Shown here: positions 37,043 through 46,028 of the stretch, piece by piece
Position numbering within the stretch: the stretch's first letter is position 1
Layout: every line of letters begins with the position of its first letter
NCBI GenBank assembly: GCA_043759735.1
Contig: JAYUQC010000104.1
Location: 14,285 to 78,284, forward strand
Direction: 5' to 3'
Length of the DNA: 64,000 bases
From: CAISIP01 sp043759735
GTDB taxonomy: Bacteria > Pseudomonadota > Gammaproteobacteria > Burkholderiales > Burkholderiaceae_C
Program-made: the position numbers and the translations under genes
Notes under the pieces: model-generated
The model's input: only the letters and a program-made list of their open reading frames with translations
What the model was told of the DNA's origin: nothing
The model's database searches: none

Positions 37043-38092
37043 ATGGACGTCGAGATACTCGGAGCCGGTGCCTGGGGAACGGCATTGGCTGTCAGTGTTG
37101 CATCCCGAGTGCCGGCCCAGCATCGGGTCGGCCTATGGGTCCGCGATGCGGCACAGGCTGCGGCGATGCGCGGCACCCGCCTGAACCATCGCTATCTGCC
37201 GGCGGTGCCGCTGCCGCAGGCGCTGACCATCCGTAGTTGGCCGCCGCTGACGGCCACAATCGATGGCGCACCGGGTGCGCTGGCCAATGCATTCGGCAAT
37301 GCCGGCCTGGTGGTGGTGGCCACGCCGATGGCCGCGTTGCGCACGCTGCTGGAGCAATTGCGGGGCTGTCGGGCGCCAGTCGCCTGGTTGTGCAAGGGCT
37401 TCGAGCCGGCACGCGGGTCGAGCGAATGCGCAATCGGACTGATGGCGCACGAGGTTCAGGCACAGGTAGCTCCCTTGTTGCGGTCCGGTGTCTTGAGCGG
37501 CCCCAGCTTCGCGCAGGAAGTTGCGCAAGGCCAACCGACCGCGCTGGTGGCTGCCAGCGCCGACCCACAGGTGCGCAGCGCGATGACCGAGGCCTTGCAT
37601 GGCCCGCAATTGCGCATCTACGGCAGCGACGATGTCATCGGCGTCGAAGTGGGTGGGGCGGTCAAGAATGTGTTGGCCATTGCCACGGGTCTATGTGATG
37701 GCCTGCACCTGGGCCTCAATGCCCGGGCCGCGTTGATCACGCGCGGCTTGCATGAGATGACCCGCCTGGGTGTGGCGCTGGGAGCGCAGGCAGAAACTTT
37801 CACCGGATTGAGCGGGCTGGGTGACCTGGTGTTGACGGCCACCGGCGACCTCTCGCGCAATCGGCGAGTCGGCCTGGCACTGGCGGCAGGCCAGAGCCTG
37901 GAGCAGGCGGTGCATTCGCTGGGCCATGTGGCAGAAGGCGTGTCCTGTGCCCGCACGGTCGCCCAACGCGCGGCTGGCCTGGGTATCGAGATGCCGATCT
38001 GCAGTGCCGTGGATGCCTTGCTCGACGGCCGACTCAATCCCCGCGAAGCGGTCACCGCCTTGATGGCGCGCCAGGCCCGCGACGAAATCTGA
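37043..38092 (+). CDS. gpsA: Glycerol-3-phosphate dehydrogenase [NAD(P)+]
   Basis: 349-residue enzyme reducing dihydroxyacetone phosphate to sn-glycerol-3-phosphate, precursor of phospholipids. It has the Rossmann GAGAWGTALAV (7-17), CKGFEPA, VLSGPSFAQEVAQGQPTA, the catalytic-lysine region GGAVKNVLAIATGLCDGLHLG and GLGDLVLTATGDLSRNRR. Slightly longer than E. coli GpsA. Follows secB by 36 bases. Confidence 0.96.
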   Translation: MDVEILGAGAWGTALAVSVASRVPAQHRVGLWVRDAAQAAAMRGTRLNHRYLPAVPLPQALTIRSWPPLTATIDGAPGALANAFGNAGLVVVATPMAALRTLLEQLRGCRAPVAWLCKGFEPARGSSECAIGLMAHEVQAQVAPLLRSGVLSGPSFAQEVAQGQPTALVAASADPQVRSAMTEALHGPQLRIYGSDDVIGVEVGGAVKNVLAIATGLCDGLHLGLNARAALITRGLHEMTRLGVALGAQAETFTGLSGLGDLVLTATGDLSRNRRVGLALAAGQSLEQAVHSLGHVAEGVSCARTVAQRAAGLGIEMPICSAVDALLDGRLNPREAVTALMARQARDEI

Positions 38093-38125
38093 ATTGCATG
38101 CCTGGCTGGCACGAGGTCGAAGCGC

Positions 38126-38986
38126 TCAGTTCGCTTGCCCGGCCGCGACGCTATAGGCCAGGCGCACGTAAATAGGCGCGAACGACTCGGCCTGGGTGAT
38201 GTCGATCAGGTTCTCCTTGGCCAGTTCAAGCAGCGCGATGAAGGTCACGACCAGCACCTGGCTGCCCTTGGCCGGGTCGAACAACTGTTCGAACTCGACA
38301 AAACACTGACCCTGCAGCCTGCGCAGCACAATGCCCATGTGTTCGCGCACCGACAGTTGTGCGCGGGAAATGTGGTGGTGCTGCACCAGTTTGGCTCGCC
38401 GCAGGATGTCCCGCCAGGCCTCCTGCAGGTCGGCCAAGTCGACATCGGGGAAGCGCGGCTGCAGCGATTGTTCGATCGTGACCTGGGCGCGCAGAAAGTC
38501 GCGGCCCGACTGTGGCAATGCGTTGAGCGCCGCTGCTGCCAGCTTGATCTGCTCGTACTCGAGCAGTCGGCGCACCAGCTCGGCGCGCGGGTCCTCGGCC
38601 TCCTTGCCTTCGGCCGCCCTGCGCGGCGGCAGCAGCATGCGTGATTTGATCTCGATCAACATCGCCGCCATCAACAGGTATTCGGCCGCCAGTTCCAGGT
38701 TGCGTCCGCGAATCTCGTCCACATAAACCAGATACTGGCGCGTTACGCCGGCCATTGGAATGTCCAGGATGTTGAAGTTCTGCTTGCGGATCAAGTACAG
38801 CAACAGGTCCAGCGGGCCCTCGAAAGCCTCCAGGAACACTTCCAGCGCGTCCGGCGGTATGTACAGATCCTGCGGTATGGCAAATAGCGGCTCGCCGTAG
38901 AGCCGCGCCAGCGCGACCTGGTCGACCACCTCCGGCATGGTGCCGAGTTCGCTCGGCGGTTCGGGCAGGGTGGCAGTGCTGCTCAT
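38126..38986 (-). CDS. scpA: Segregation and condensation protein A
   Basis: 286-residue ScpA, the kleisin that with ScpB and SMC condenses and segregates the chromosome. Visible are FEGPLDLLLYLIRKQNFNIL (core N-terminal motif) and AEYLLMAAMLIEIKSRMLLP, and the C-terminal winged-helix region SQVLVVTFIALLELAKENLI. The N-terminus is longer than in Bacillus. scpB is not in the window. It follows the DUF3460 gene in the same direction. Confidence 0.94.
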   Translation of the reverse strand: MSSTATLPEPPSELGTMPEVVDQVALARLYGEPLFAIPQDLYIPPDALEVFLEAFEGPLDLLLYLIRKQNFNILDIPMAGVTRQYLVYVDEIRGRNLELAAEYLLMAAMLIEIKSRMLLPPRRAAEGKEAEDPRAELVRRLLEYEQIKLAAAALNALPQSGRDFLRAQVTIEQSLQPRFPDVDLADLQEAWRDILRRAKLVQHHHISRAQLSVREHMGIVLRRLQGQCFVEFEQLFDPAKGSQVLVVTFIALLELAKENLIDITQAESFAPIYVRLAYSVAAGQAN

Positions 38987-39073
38987 GCGGACAAACGTGC
39001 GCGACGCGCTGCCGGTTGGGCGTTCCGGCGAAATGGGTTGGCGCGCAGGGGCGCGCTGGAACTCCGCACCTGC

Positions 39074-39280
39074 CTATTGCGAGTCGGTCTGATACACGTA
39101 GGGTTTTTGCGGCACTTCGGCCTTGCGAAACGAGCGCCACGCGGCCCGGTCCAGCGTCTGGTCCCACAACAACTCGCGGCCCTGGCGCTGCTCTGCCTCG
39201 AGACCGGGCCTGTCCGTCTTGAGCTTGGCAATGAACCGGGTGGTATCGGACTGGTAATCCGGGCGGCGAAATATGGACAT
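39074..39280 (-). CDS. DUF3460 family protein
   Basis: 68-residue protein matching the small betaproteobacterial DUF3460 family: SIFRRPDYQSDTTRFIAKLK at the start, then ELLWDQTLDRAAWRSFR and PQKPYVYQT at the end. Function unknown; likely soluble. It sits 87 bases upstream of scpA, its usual neighbour in Burkholderiales, and starts 41 bases from a divergent lipoprotein gene. Confidence 0.82.
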   Translation of the reverse strand: MSIFRRPDYQSDTTRFIAKLKTDRPGLEAEQRQGRELLWDQTLDRAAWRSFRKAEVPQKPYVYQTDSQ

Positions 39281-39321
39281 AGACTTGGACCCTCGATGGC
39301 GCGCATTTTACAGGGGTGGAC

Positions 39322-39828
39322 ATGGCAGGGGTTATGCGATTGTGGGTGATGCTGGGCATGGCGCTGTCGATCGGGGCATGCGACCCGCAGCGCATCCGTG
39401 AACTGGAGGAAGGCCTGTCGACCGAGGCTGACGTGCGGGCTCGCTTCGGCGAGCCCGAGAACATCTGGGATGCGTCAGGCGGCGACCGCATCCTCGAATA
39501 CAACCGCCAGCCCGCCGGTTACCAGAACTACATGATCACCATTGGGGTCGACGGCACCATGAGTGCTCTGCGCCAGGTATTGGCGCCGCACAATTTTGCG
39601 CAGGTCGTCCCCGGTATGATGATGGAAGATGTACGGCGCAAGCTGGGCAAGCCGATGCGGGTGACCCGCTACGAACTCAAGCGCCAGACCCATTACGACT
39701 GGCGCTACCGGGACGGGCCCAACGCCAGTGACGCGCGTGTTTTCAGCGTGGTGTTCGACCACGACCTGCGTGTGGTGTCCACAGGGTCGGGTGACGACCC
39801 GGATCGACACCAGAGCGAGAGGCGCTGA
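39322..39828 (+). CDS. BamE/SmpA-like lipoprotein
   Basis: About 168 residues with a lipoprotein signal: MRLWVMLGMALSIGAC, lipobox IGAC, Cys followed by Asp, which favours inner-membrane retention by the +2 rule in enterics. The mature part has two SmpA/OmlA-like repeats (LSTEADVRARFGEPENIW and MMMEDVRRKLGKPMRV), the BLIP-like fold of BamE. It is therefore BamE-related but not necessarily the BamE of the Bam complex. Start is ambiguous: ATG 39322, ATG 39334 and GTG 39316 are all possible. Confidence 0.75.
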   Translation: MAGVMRLWVMLGMALSIGACDPQRIRELEEGLSTEADVRARFGEPENIWDASGGDRILEYNRQPAGYQNYMITIGVDGTMSALRQVLAPHNFAQVVPGMMMEDVRRKLGKPMRVTRYELKRQTHYDWRYRDGPNASDARVFSVVFDHDLRVVSTGSGDDPDRHQSERR

Positions 39829-40004
39829 TGCGGCGATGTGGCCCCTTATTCGTCCCGCACTTTCTGCCGATCCATAAATCGATTAACCTGAGGCCGTGAA
39901 GCAAGAACCTATCTGCAGCAAAAGCGCGCGCTGCCATCTCGTGGTCGGCCCGGTGATGGTGGCGCCTGAGACAGCGTGCCTGGCCGGGCCCGGCGACCAA
40001 TTTC

Positions 40005-41249
40005 ATGGCAGCACGCCCTGACCGGATACGGCTGTTGCGTGGCATGCCGCTGCTGGCATGGTTGATTCTGGTTTGCCTGGGCCATGTGGCGGTGATCATG
40101 GTCGGCCTGTGGGGTCAGGCCGAGCCGGCACCGTGGTTGGTCGTGCTCGGGATCAGCGGGCTGGCGGGCAGTGCGCTGATGGCCCAGATATCGCGGCGCG
40201 CCGGTCGACGGCTGCGCCAGATTCCCGACGCGGCTGGCAACGAGCAGAAACTGCGGCAGGAAATGGAGGGCGTGCGGGCGCAGCTGCGCGCCGGCGAAGC
40301 CCGTCTGCGCGAGGTGATCGACGCTGTTCCAGCGGGGTTGGCCATCTACGACAACCAGGACCGGCTGCTGGTGTTCAACGAGGAAGTGTCGCGCCAATAT
40401 CCGTACCGCAGCCAATCGCCAGTGATCGGGGAAACCTATGAAAACCTGATGCGCCGCGCACTCGCCGAAGGCCGTATCGCCGATGCGGTTGGACGCGAAG
40501 AGGAATGGTTGGCGCTGCGCATGGCCGGTCGAGGAGCGCTGGACACCCCGCTGCTGCGTCACACGGACGACGGCCATTGGGTCCATTTCTACGAGATCCG
40601 AACGCCATCGGGCTACCTGGTGATGACTCGCCTGGACATGACCCCGATGGTAGAAAAAGGGCTGGCCCTGGAGCGCGCCAACGAACAGTTGCTGCGCCTG
40701 TCGACCACCGACGGCCTGACCGGCATCGCCAATCGGCGCATGTTCGACCAGAGCCTGCTGACCGAGTGGCAGCGCTGCTCGCGGAACCGGTCGAGCCTGT
40801 CGCTGTTGATGATCGACATCGACCATTTCAAGCGCTACAACGACCACTACGGGCACCAGACCGGCGACGAATGCCTGCGCCAGGTGGGCCGTATCCTGGT
40901 GCTGTGTGCCAAGCGCTCGGGCGAACTGGTGGCTCGTTATGGCGGCGAGGAGTTCGCCATCCTGTTACCGGGAACCGAGGCGCAAGAGGCGATGGCAATA
41001 GCGCAGCGCTGTGTGCAGCAGTTGGAGAGCGCGCGGATCCCGCATGCCGACTCACCCGTATCTGCATGGCTGTCGATCAGCGTCGGCGTGGCCAGCCTGG
41101 TTGGGTCGCCGGGGGCGTTGCGTTCCTCCTTGCTGGAACAGGCAGACAGCGCCCTGTATTGCGCCAAGAAGGCAGGCCGTGCGCGTGCGGACCTGTACGA
41201 CCCGGCGACTGTCAATGCACTCGCATCCCGACCTGCGCCCCTGCAGTAG
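40005..41249 (+). CDS. PAS-GGDEF diguanylate cyclase with degenerate I-site
   Basis: 414-residue protein with two membrane segments (about 14-35 and 42-61), a coiled region to 105, a PAS-like domain (REVIDAVPAGLAIYDNQDRLL onward, about 101-225) and a GGDEF domain from 232. The active loop is GGEEF (313-317). Where the I-site RxxD is expected stands RSGE (304-307), so product inhibition may be weakened. The PAS fold suggests sensing of a ligand or redox state. The last 38 bases overlap the metG 3' end on the other strand. Confidence 0.9.
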   Translation: MAARPDRIRLLRGMPLLAWLILVCLGHVAVIMVGLWGQAEPAPWLVVLGISGLAGSALMAQISRRAGRRLRQIPDAAGNEQKLRQEMEGVRAQLRAGEARLREVIDAVPAGLAIYDNQDRLLVFNEEVSRQYPYRSQSPVIGETYENLMRRALAEGRIADAVGREEEWLALRMAGRGALDTPLLRHTDDGHWVHFYEIRTPSGYLVMTRLDMTPMVEKGLALERANEQLLRLSTTDGLTGIANRRMFDQSLLTEWQRCSRNRSSLSLLMIDIDHFKRYNDHYGHQTGDECLRQVGRILVLCAKRSGELVARYGGEEFAILLPGTEAQEAMAIAQRCVQQLESARIPHADSPVSAWLSISVGVASLVGSPGALRSSLLEQADSALYCAKKAGRARADLYDPATVNALASRPAPLQ

Positions 41250-43323
41250 GTTCCAGCACGTAAATGCCCGGTGTTGATTGTTCGTCGCTGTGGCTGGCAG
41301 CCAGCACCATGCCTTCGCTGACACCAAACTTCATCTTGCGCGGCGCCAGGTTGGCGACCAACACCGTCAGTTTGCCGACCAGTTGCTCTGGCTGGTAGGC
41401 GCTGGCAATGCCGGAGAACACGTTGCGGGTCGTGCCTTCGCCCGCGTCCAGTGTCAGGCGCAATAGCTTGGTCGAACCCTCGACCGCCGCGCAGGCGACG
41501 ATTTTCGCGATGCGCAGGTCGATCTTGGCGAAATCGTCGATGCCAATAACCGGCGCGATGGTTTCGCCGCCGGGCAGGACCGTTGCTACCGCCGGAGCCG
41601 GTGGCGGCTCGAACAGTGCCTCCAGCTGCTGAGGGTCGACGCGTTGCATCAGATGCTGGTAGGGTGCGATCGCATGGCCTTCGCCCAGCGGTTGGTCGAC
41701 ATCGGCCCAAGTGTTGCAACGCGTCGCCAGAAAGCGCTCGACCTGAACCGACAGCGCCGGCAGAATCGGCGTCAGGTAGATGGTCAGCACCCGGAACGCC
41801 TCCAGCGCTGTGCTGCAGACCAAGTGCAGGGTGCGCAGATGGTTCGGCGCCGCATCGGGTTCGCTTTGCGCCTTCTTGGGCAAGGCCCATGGCTGGTGCT
41901 CGTTCCAGTACCCGTTGATGCGGTCGGCCAGGCGCATGATTTCCATCACGGCCTGCAGGTAGTTGCGATCTTCGTAGCGCTTTTGCAGTTGCGCGGTTGA
42001 ACCGCGCACCTGGGCGAGCAGCTGCGCGTGGCCACCTTCGGTCAGATCGGTGGCGGTATTGGTCACGCTGCCACCGAAATGCTTGTGCACGAACCCGGCA
42101 GCCCGGCTTGCAATATTCACGAATTTGCCGATCAGGTCGCTATTGACCCGCAGCATGAAGTCTTCGGCGTTGAAATCGATGTCCTCATTGCGTCCGTTGA
42201 GCTTGGCAGCCAGGTAGTAGCGCAGCCACTCCGGGTTCATGCCCAGTCCGAGGTACTTGAGCGGGTCGAGCCCGGTACCGCGGCTCTTGCTCATTTTTTC
42301 GCCGTTGTTCACCGTCAGGAAGCCGTGCACGAAGATGTTGTCGGGTGTCTTGCGGCCACTGAAATGCAGCGTCGCCGGCCAAAAAAGGGTATGGAAGGTG
42401 ACGATGTCCTTGCCGATGAAGTGGTACTGTTCCAGTGACGGGTCGGCCATGTAGGCGTCATAGTCCTTGCCACGCTTGTCCAGCAGGTTCTTCAGCGACG
42501 CCAGGTAGCCAATCGGCGCGTCGAGCCAGACATAAAAGTATTTGCCCGGAGCGTCTGGAATCTCGATGCCGAAATACGGTGCGTCGCGGCTGATGTCCCA
42601 GTCGCCCAGACCCTCGCTGGTGCTTCCATCGGGGTTCTTGCGGATGCTGAACCACTCCTTGACCTTGTTGGCCACCTCGGGCTGCAGTCGCCCGTCCTGG
42701 GTCCAGCGCTGCAGGAATTCGACGCAGCGCGGGTCCGACAGCTTGAAGAAAAAATGCTCTGAACTCCTGAGTACCGGCTTGGCACCGGACAAGGCAGAGT
42801 AGGGGTCGATCAGGTCGGTTGGCGCGTACACGGCGCCGCAGACCTCGCAGTTGTCACCGTACTGGTCCCTGGAGTGGCAGCGCGGGCATTCGCCCTTGAT
42901 GAACCGGTCGGGCAGGAACATATTCTTCGCGGGGTCGAAGAACTGTTCGATGGTGCGGCTCTCGATCAGTGAGCCCTGCGGGTTGTCGCGCAGGTCACGA
43001 TAGATCTGCTGCGCCAGCGCGTGGTTTTCCGGTGCGTCGGTGGAGTGCCAGTTGTCGAAGGCAATGTGGAACCCATCGAGGTAGGGTTTGCGTCCGGCGG
43101 CAATGTCAGCCACGAATTGTTGTGGCGTCTTGCCCGCTTTCTCGGCCGCAATCATGATCGGTGCCCCATGGGCGTCGTCGGCGCAGACGAAGTTGACCGC
43201 ATGGCCCTGCATCCGCTGGTGCCGCACCCAGATGTCCGCCTGGATGTACTCCATGATGTGGCCGATATGGAAATTGCCGTTGGCATACGGCAGGGCGGTG
43301 GTGACGAACAGTTGGCGTGGCAT
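41212..43323 (-). CDS. metG: Methionyl-tRNA synthetase
   Basis: 703-residue MetRS of the E. coli type (class I), charging tRNA-Met. The HIGH motif reads HIGH at 19-22 (ANGNFHIGHIMEY), KMSKS lies in KMSKSRGTGLDPL, and the zinc knuckle is CPRCHSRDQYGDNCEVC. The C-terminal ~110 residues are the tRNA-binding/dimerisation domain (DFAKIDLRIAKIVACAAVEG). The gene converges on and overlaps a GGDEF gene by 38 bases. Confidence 0.97.
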   Translation of the reverse strand: MPRQLFVTTALPYANGNFHIGHIMEYIQADIWVRHQRMQGHAVNFVCADDAHGAPIMIAAEKAGKTPQQFVADIAAGRKPYLDGFHIAFDNWHSTDAPENHALAQQIYRDLRDNPQGSLIESRTIEQFFDPAKNMFLPDRFIKGECPRCHSRDQYGDNCEVCGAVYAPTDLIDPYSALSGAKPVLRSSEHFFFKLSDPRCVEFLQRWTQDGRLQPEVANKVKEWFSIRKNPDGSTSEGLGDWDISRDAPYFGIEIPDAPGKYFYVWLDAPIGYLASLKNLLDKRGKDYDAYMADPSLEQYHFIGKDIVTFHTLFWPATLHFSGRKTPDNIFVHGFLTVNNGEKMSKSRGTGLDPLKYLGLGMNPEWLRYYLAAKLNGRNEDIDFNAEDFMLRVNSDLIGKFVNIASRAAGFVHKHFGGSVTNTATDLTEGGHAQLLAQVRGSTAQLQKRYEDRNYLQAVMEIMRLADRINGYWNEHQPWALPKKAQSEPDAAPNHLRTLHLVCSTALEAFRVLTIYLTPILPALSVQVERFLATRCNTWADVDQPLGEGHAIAPYQHLMQRVDPQQLEALFEPPPAPAVATVLPGGETIAPVIGIDDFAKIDLRIAKIVACAAVEGSTKLLRLTLDAGEGTTRNVFSGIASAYQPEQLVGKLTVLVANLAPRKMKFGVSEGMVLAASHSDEQSTPGIYVLEPTAGAQVGMRVH

Positions 43324-43404
43324 CGGGCGGAGCGGGTGGGGGAACGGGTCGGTGGGCAGGGCCGGGAGCGGCCGATTTTAGTCGGCGTGTCGTGCCGGTG
43401 CCGC

Positions 43405-44691
43405 TTATCGCAGCCGTAGCGGGTCGCGCCGGCGCTCCAACAGCGGTGCCCGGCCCGGACCTGCGGCATCGTCCGGGGCAGGGGTGGGGTCGACCCAACC
43501 GAAGAACCGGATCACGTCGGCGCGTTGGCGCAACGTGTCTGCCCGGCCCAGCGCTATGAGTTCCCGCGTATAGCCGGGTTCGAACAGCAGGTAGCTGGCC
43601 AGCGCTGCGCCGCGATAGTCCGATGTGTCGGCAGTCACGCCCACACCACCGAGCAGCGCGCGGACCGGCCGCGGCAGGTCGCTGACGTGGCGGGCCGCCA
43701 CCGCGTCGATGCGTTCGGATGGCGATATCACCAGCAGGTCGATCGGCCGCAGGCCGCTGGCGGCCCGGGCTTGGGCAGGCACCAGACCGATGGTGTGGTT
43801 GATGCGGCGCACCCGCTCTACGTCTACCGCCAGCGCATCGAGGAAAATATTGGACAGCGTGTGGCCGGCAATCTGCGCCAGAGTGGGATATTTGTTGGGT
43901 GGCCCGGCAGTGGTGTCGACCTTGGGTTCGTGCAGGCGCCCCGCGCCCACGACCAGGATGCGATTGGCGCCCAGGTGGATGGCCGCCGCCACCGGCGCCG
44001 ACTGGCGCATCGAGCCATCACCAAAAAACTCATCGCGCCCGTTGATCGGCAGCGGCTTGGCCGGAAACACGAACGGAATCGCTGAGGACGCGAGCAGGTG
44101 CTGGTGGGTGATGGGTTGGCGGATGCCGAATCGCTGCGACCGCGTCCAGGGTGCAATGTGGTCGGCGCCTTCGAAAAACGTCACATGTTCGCCCGAACTG
44201 TAGCTCGACGCCGTAACCGCCAGCGCGTGCAGGTGACCCTGCGTGACATGGCCCTGCAAATTATCCAGCGGCACCATGGTCTGCAGCAGGTCCAGCAGCG
44301 GCGCGTTGTCCAGCAGCGAGCGCGGCTTGAGCTTGCGCCAGCGTGCCAGCACCCAGCCGATCGACATCAGCGTCAACCAGCTGGCACCGGTACGCAACAC
44401 GCCGATCGAGTCGGCACGGTAGACCTGGCCGGCATGGAAGTTTTTCCAGACATCGACCATGTGCCGCACCACCGCGTCGAAGTCGTCGGCGCCGCAGGCC
44501 AGTGCCGATGCGTTGATCGCGCCAGCCGATGTGCCGGTGATGACCGGAAACGGATTGGCCTGGCCGCGGGCAGCACATTCGATCCGGATGTCGGCAATGG
44601 CCTCGAGCACGCCGACCTGGTAGGCCGCGCGCGCACCGCCGCCGGTCAGCAGGAGGCCGGTTACGGGAGGCACATCGCCGGGGTCGAACAT
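43405..44691 (-). CDS. Patatin-like phospholipase
   Basis: 428-residue patatin-family acyl hydrolase. The oxyanion motif is TGGGARAAYQVGVL (16-29), the nucleophile Ser55 is in GTSAG (53-57), and the dyad Asp is in FFGDGSMRQSAP. No signal peptide or membrane segment is evident, though a hydrophobic C-terminal half may bind membranes. Lipid substrate unknown. It is divergent from apbC, with 119 bases between starts. Confidence 0.9.
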   Translation of the reverse strand: MFDPGDVPPVTGLLLTGGGARAAYQVGVLEAIADIRIECAARGQANPFPVITGTSAGAINASALACGADDFDAVVRHMVDVWKNFHAGQVYRADSIGVLRTGASWLTLMSIGWVLARWRKLKPRSLLDNAPLLDLLQTMVPLDNLQGHVTQGHLHALAVTASSYSSGEHVTFFEGADHIAPWTRSQRFGIRQPITHQHLLASSAIPFVFPAKPLPINGRDEFFGDGSMRQSAPVAAAIHLGANRILVVGAGRLHEPKVDTTAGPPNKYPTLAQIAGHTLSNIFLDALAVDVERVRRINHTIGLVPAQARAASGLRPIDLLVISPSERIDAVAARHVSDLPRPVRALLGGVGVTADTSDYRGAALASYLLFEPGYTRELIALGRADTLRQRADVIRFFGWVDPTPAPDDAAGPGRAPLLERRRDPLRLR

Positions 44692-44810
44692 CGAACCATT
44701 ATGGATGCGCCGGCCGAACTCGCCATCGTGATAGACCCCTAGTGGCCGGGACCCGGCGGCGGTTCGCTAGACTAGAGGCTTTGCGCAAGCCAAAACTTCA
44801 GGAGCAATGC

Positions 44811-45902
44811 ATGGCAGTCATAGAACAGGTGTTGATGGATGCGCTGCGCACGGTCGTCGACCCCAATACCGGGCGCGACTTTGTCGCTACGCGGTCGATC
44901 CGCAACCTGACGCTGGGCGACGGCGACGTGGCGTTCGATGTCGAGCTCGGATATCCGTGCAAGAGCCAGATTCCGGGTTTTCGCAAGGCCTTGGTCGCCG
45001 CGGCCAGGACGGTTCCCGGTGTCGATAACGTGTCGGTGAATGTCAGCATGAAGATCGTTGCGCACGCGGTGCAGCGCGGCGTGCAACTGATGCCCAATGT
45101 CAAGAACATCGTAGCGGTCGCGTCGGGCAAGGGGGGCGTCGGAAAAAGCACGACAGCGGTCAATCTGGCGCTGGCGCTGGCTGCGGAAGGTGCGGAGGTC
45201 GGCATCCTGGACGCCGACATCTACGGGCCCAGCATACCGATGATGCTGGGCATCAGCGGCAAACCCGAGTCGGAGGATGGCAAGACGATGGAGCCGCTGG
45301 AGAGCTTCGGCGTGCAGGTGATGTCGATCGGTTTTCTGGTGGCGCAGGACGAGGCCATGATCTGGCGCGGGCCGATGGCCACCCAGGCGCTCGAGCAATT
45401 GCTGCGCCAGACAAACTGGCGCGAGCTGGACTACCTGATCGTCGATTTGCCGCCGGGCACCGGGGACATCCAGCTGACTTTGAGCCAGCGGGTGCCGATG
45501 ACCGGCGCCGTGATTGTGACGACGCCGCAGGACATCGCCCTGCTCGATGCCAAGAAGGGCATCAAGATGTTCCAGAAGGTCGGTGTGCCGATCCTGGGTA
45601 TCGTCGAGAACATGGCGGTCCATGTGTGCAGCCAGTGCGGCCATGCCGAGCATATTTTTGGCGCCGACGGTGGCAAGAACATGGCGACCGAATATGGCAT
45701 GGACTACCTGGGGGCGTTGCCGCTGGACATGCAGATCCGGCTGCAGGCCGACAGCGGCAAGCCGACTGTGGTCGCCGATCCGGACTGTGAGGTCGCGGGC
45801 ATCTACCGCTCCGTCGCGCGCCAGGTGGCCTTGTCGATCGCGGCCAAGAACAAGGACTTTTCGTCCAAGTTCCCGTCCATCAAGATATCGAAGGAAACCT
45901 GA
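44811..45902 (+). CDS. apbC: Fe-S cluster carrier ATPase Mrp/ApbC
   Basis: 363-residue P-loop ATPase of the Mrp/NBP35 family that carries [4Fe-4S] clusters to target proteins. It has an N-terminal MIP18/DUF59 domain (MAVIEQVLMDALRTVVDPN), the P-loop SGKGGVGKSTTAVN and a C-terminal CxxC (VCSQCGHAEHIFG) for the cluster. The start ATG 44811 has AGGAG 7 bases upstream. It is next to the Fe-S-rich formate dehydrogenase region, whose enzymes need many clusters. Confidence 0.95.
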   Translation: MAVIEQVLMDALRTVVDPNTGRDFVATRSIRNLTLGDGDVAFDVELGYPCKSQIPGFRKALVAAARTVPGVDNVSVNVSMKIVAHAVQRGVQLMPNVKNIVAVASGKGGVGKSTTAVNLALALAAEGAEVGILDADIYGPSIPMMLGISGKPESEDGKTMEPLESFGVQVMSIGFLVAQDEAMIWRGPMATQALEQLLRQTNWRELDYLIVDLPPGTGDIQLTLSQRVPMTGAVIVTTPQDIALLDAKKGIKMFQKVGVPILGIVENMAVHVCSQCGHAEHIFGADGGKNMATEYGMDYLGALPLDMQIRLQADSGKPTVVADPDCEVAGIYRSVARQVALSIAAKNKDFSSKFPSIKISKET

Positions 45903-45907
45903 GACCT

Positions 45908-45978
45908 GGGGTCAGATCCCGATCCGGTTTTCGCACCCCCGAAGCAATAACATGGCGTCCTGATCGGGCTCCGACCCC
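45908..45978. repeat. REP-like imperfect inverted repeat downstream of apbC
   Basis: GGGGTCAGATCCCGAT (45908-45923) and ATCGGGCTCCGACCCC (45963-45978) pair with 14 of 16 matches around a 39-base spacer. A further GACC-rich stretch (TTGACCGGCTTGACCCC) follows directly. The GGGGTC-type core resembles REP/BIME sequences of betaproteobacteria. It begins 5 bases after the apbC stop and may end or stabilise that transcript. Only one copy is recognised in this window. Confidence 0.5.
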
Positions 45979-46028
45979 ATTTGACCGGCTTGACCCCGTC
46001 CGATTGATACGTCACGCGCTGCATTTCC

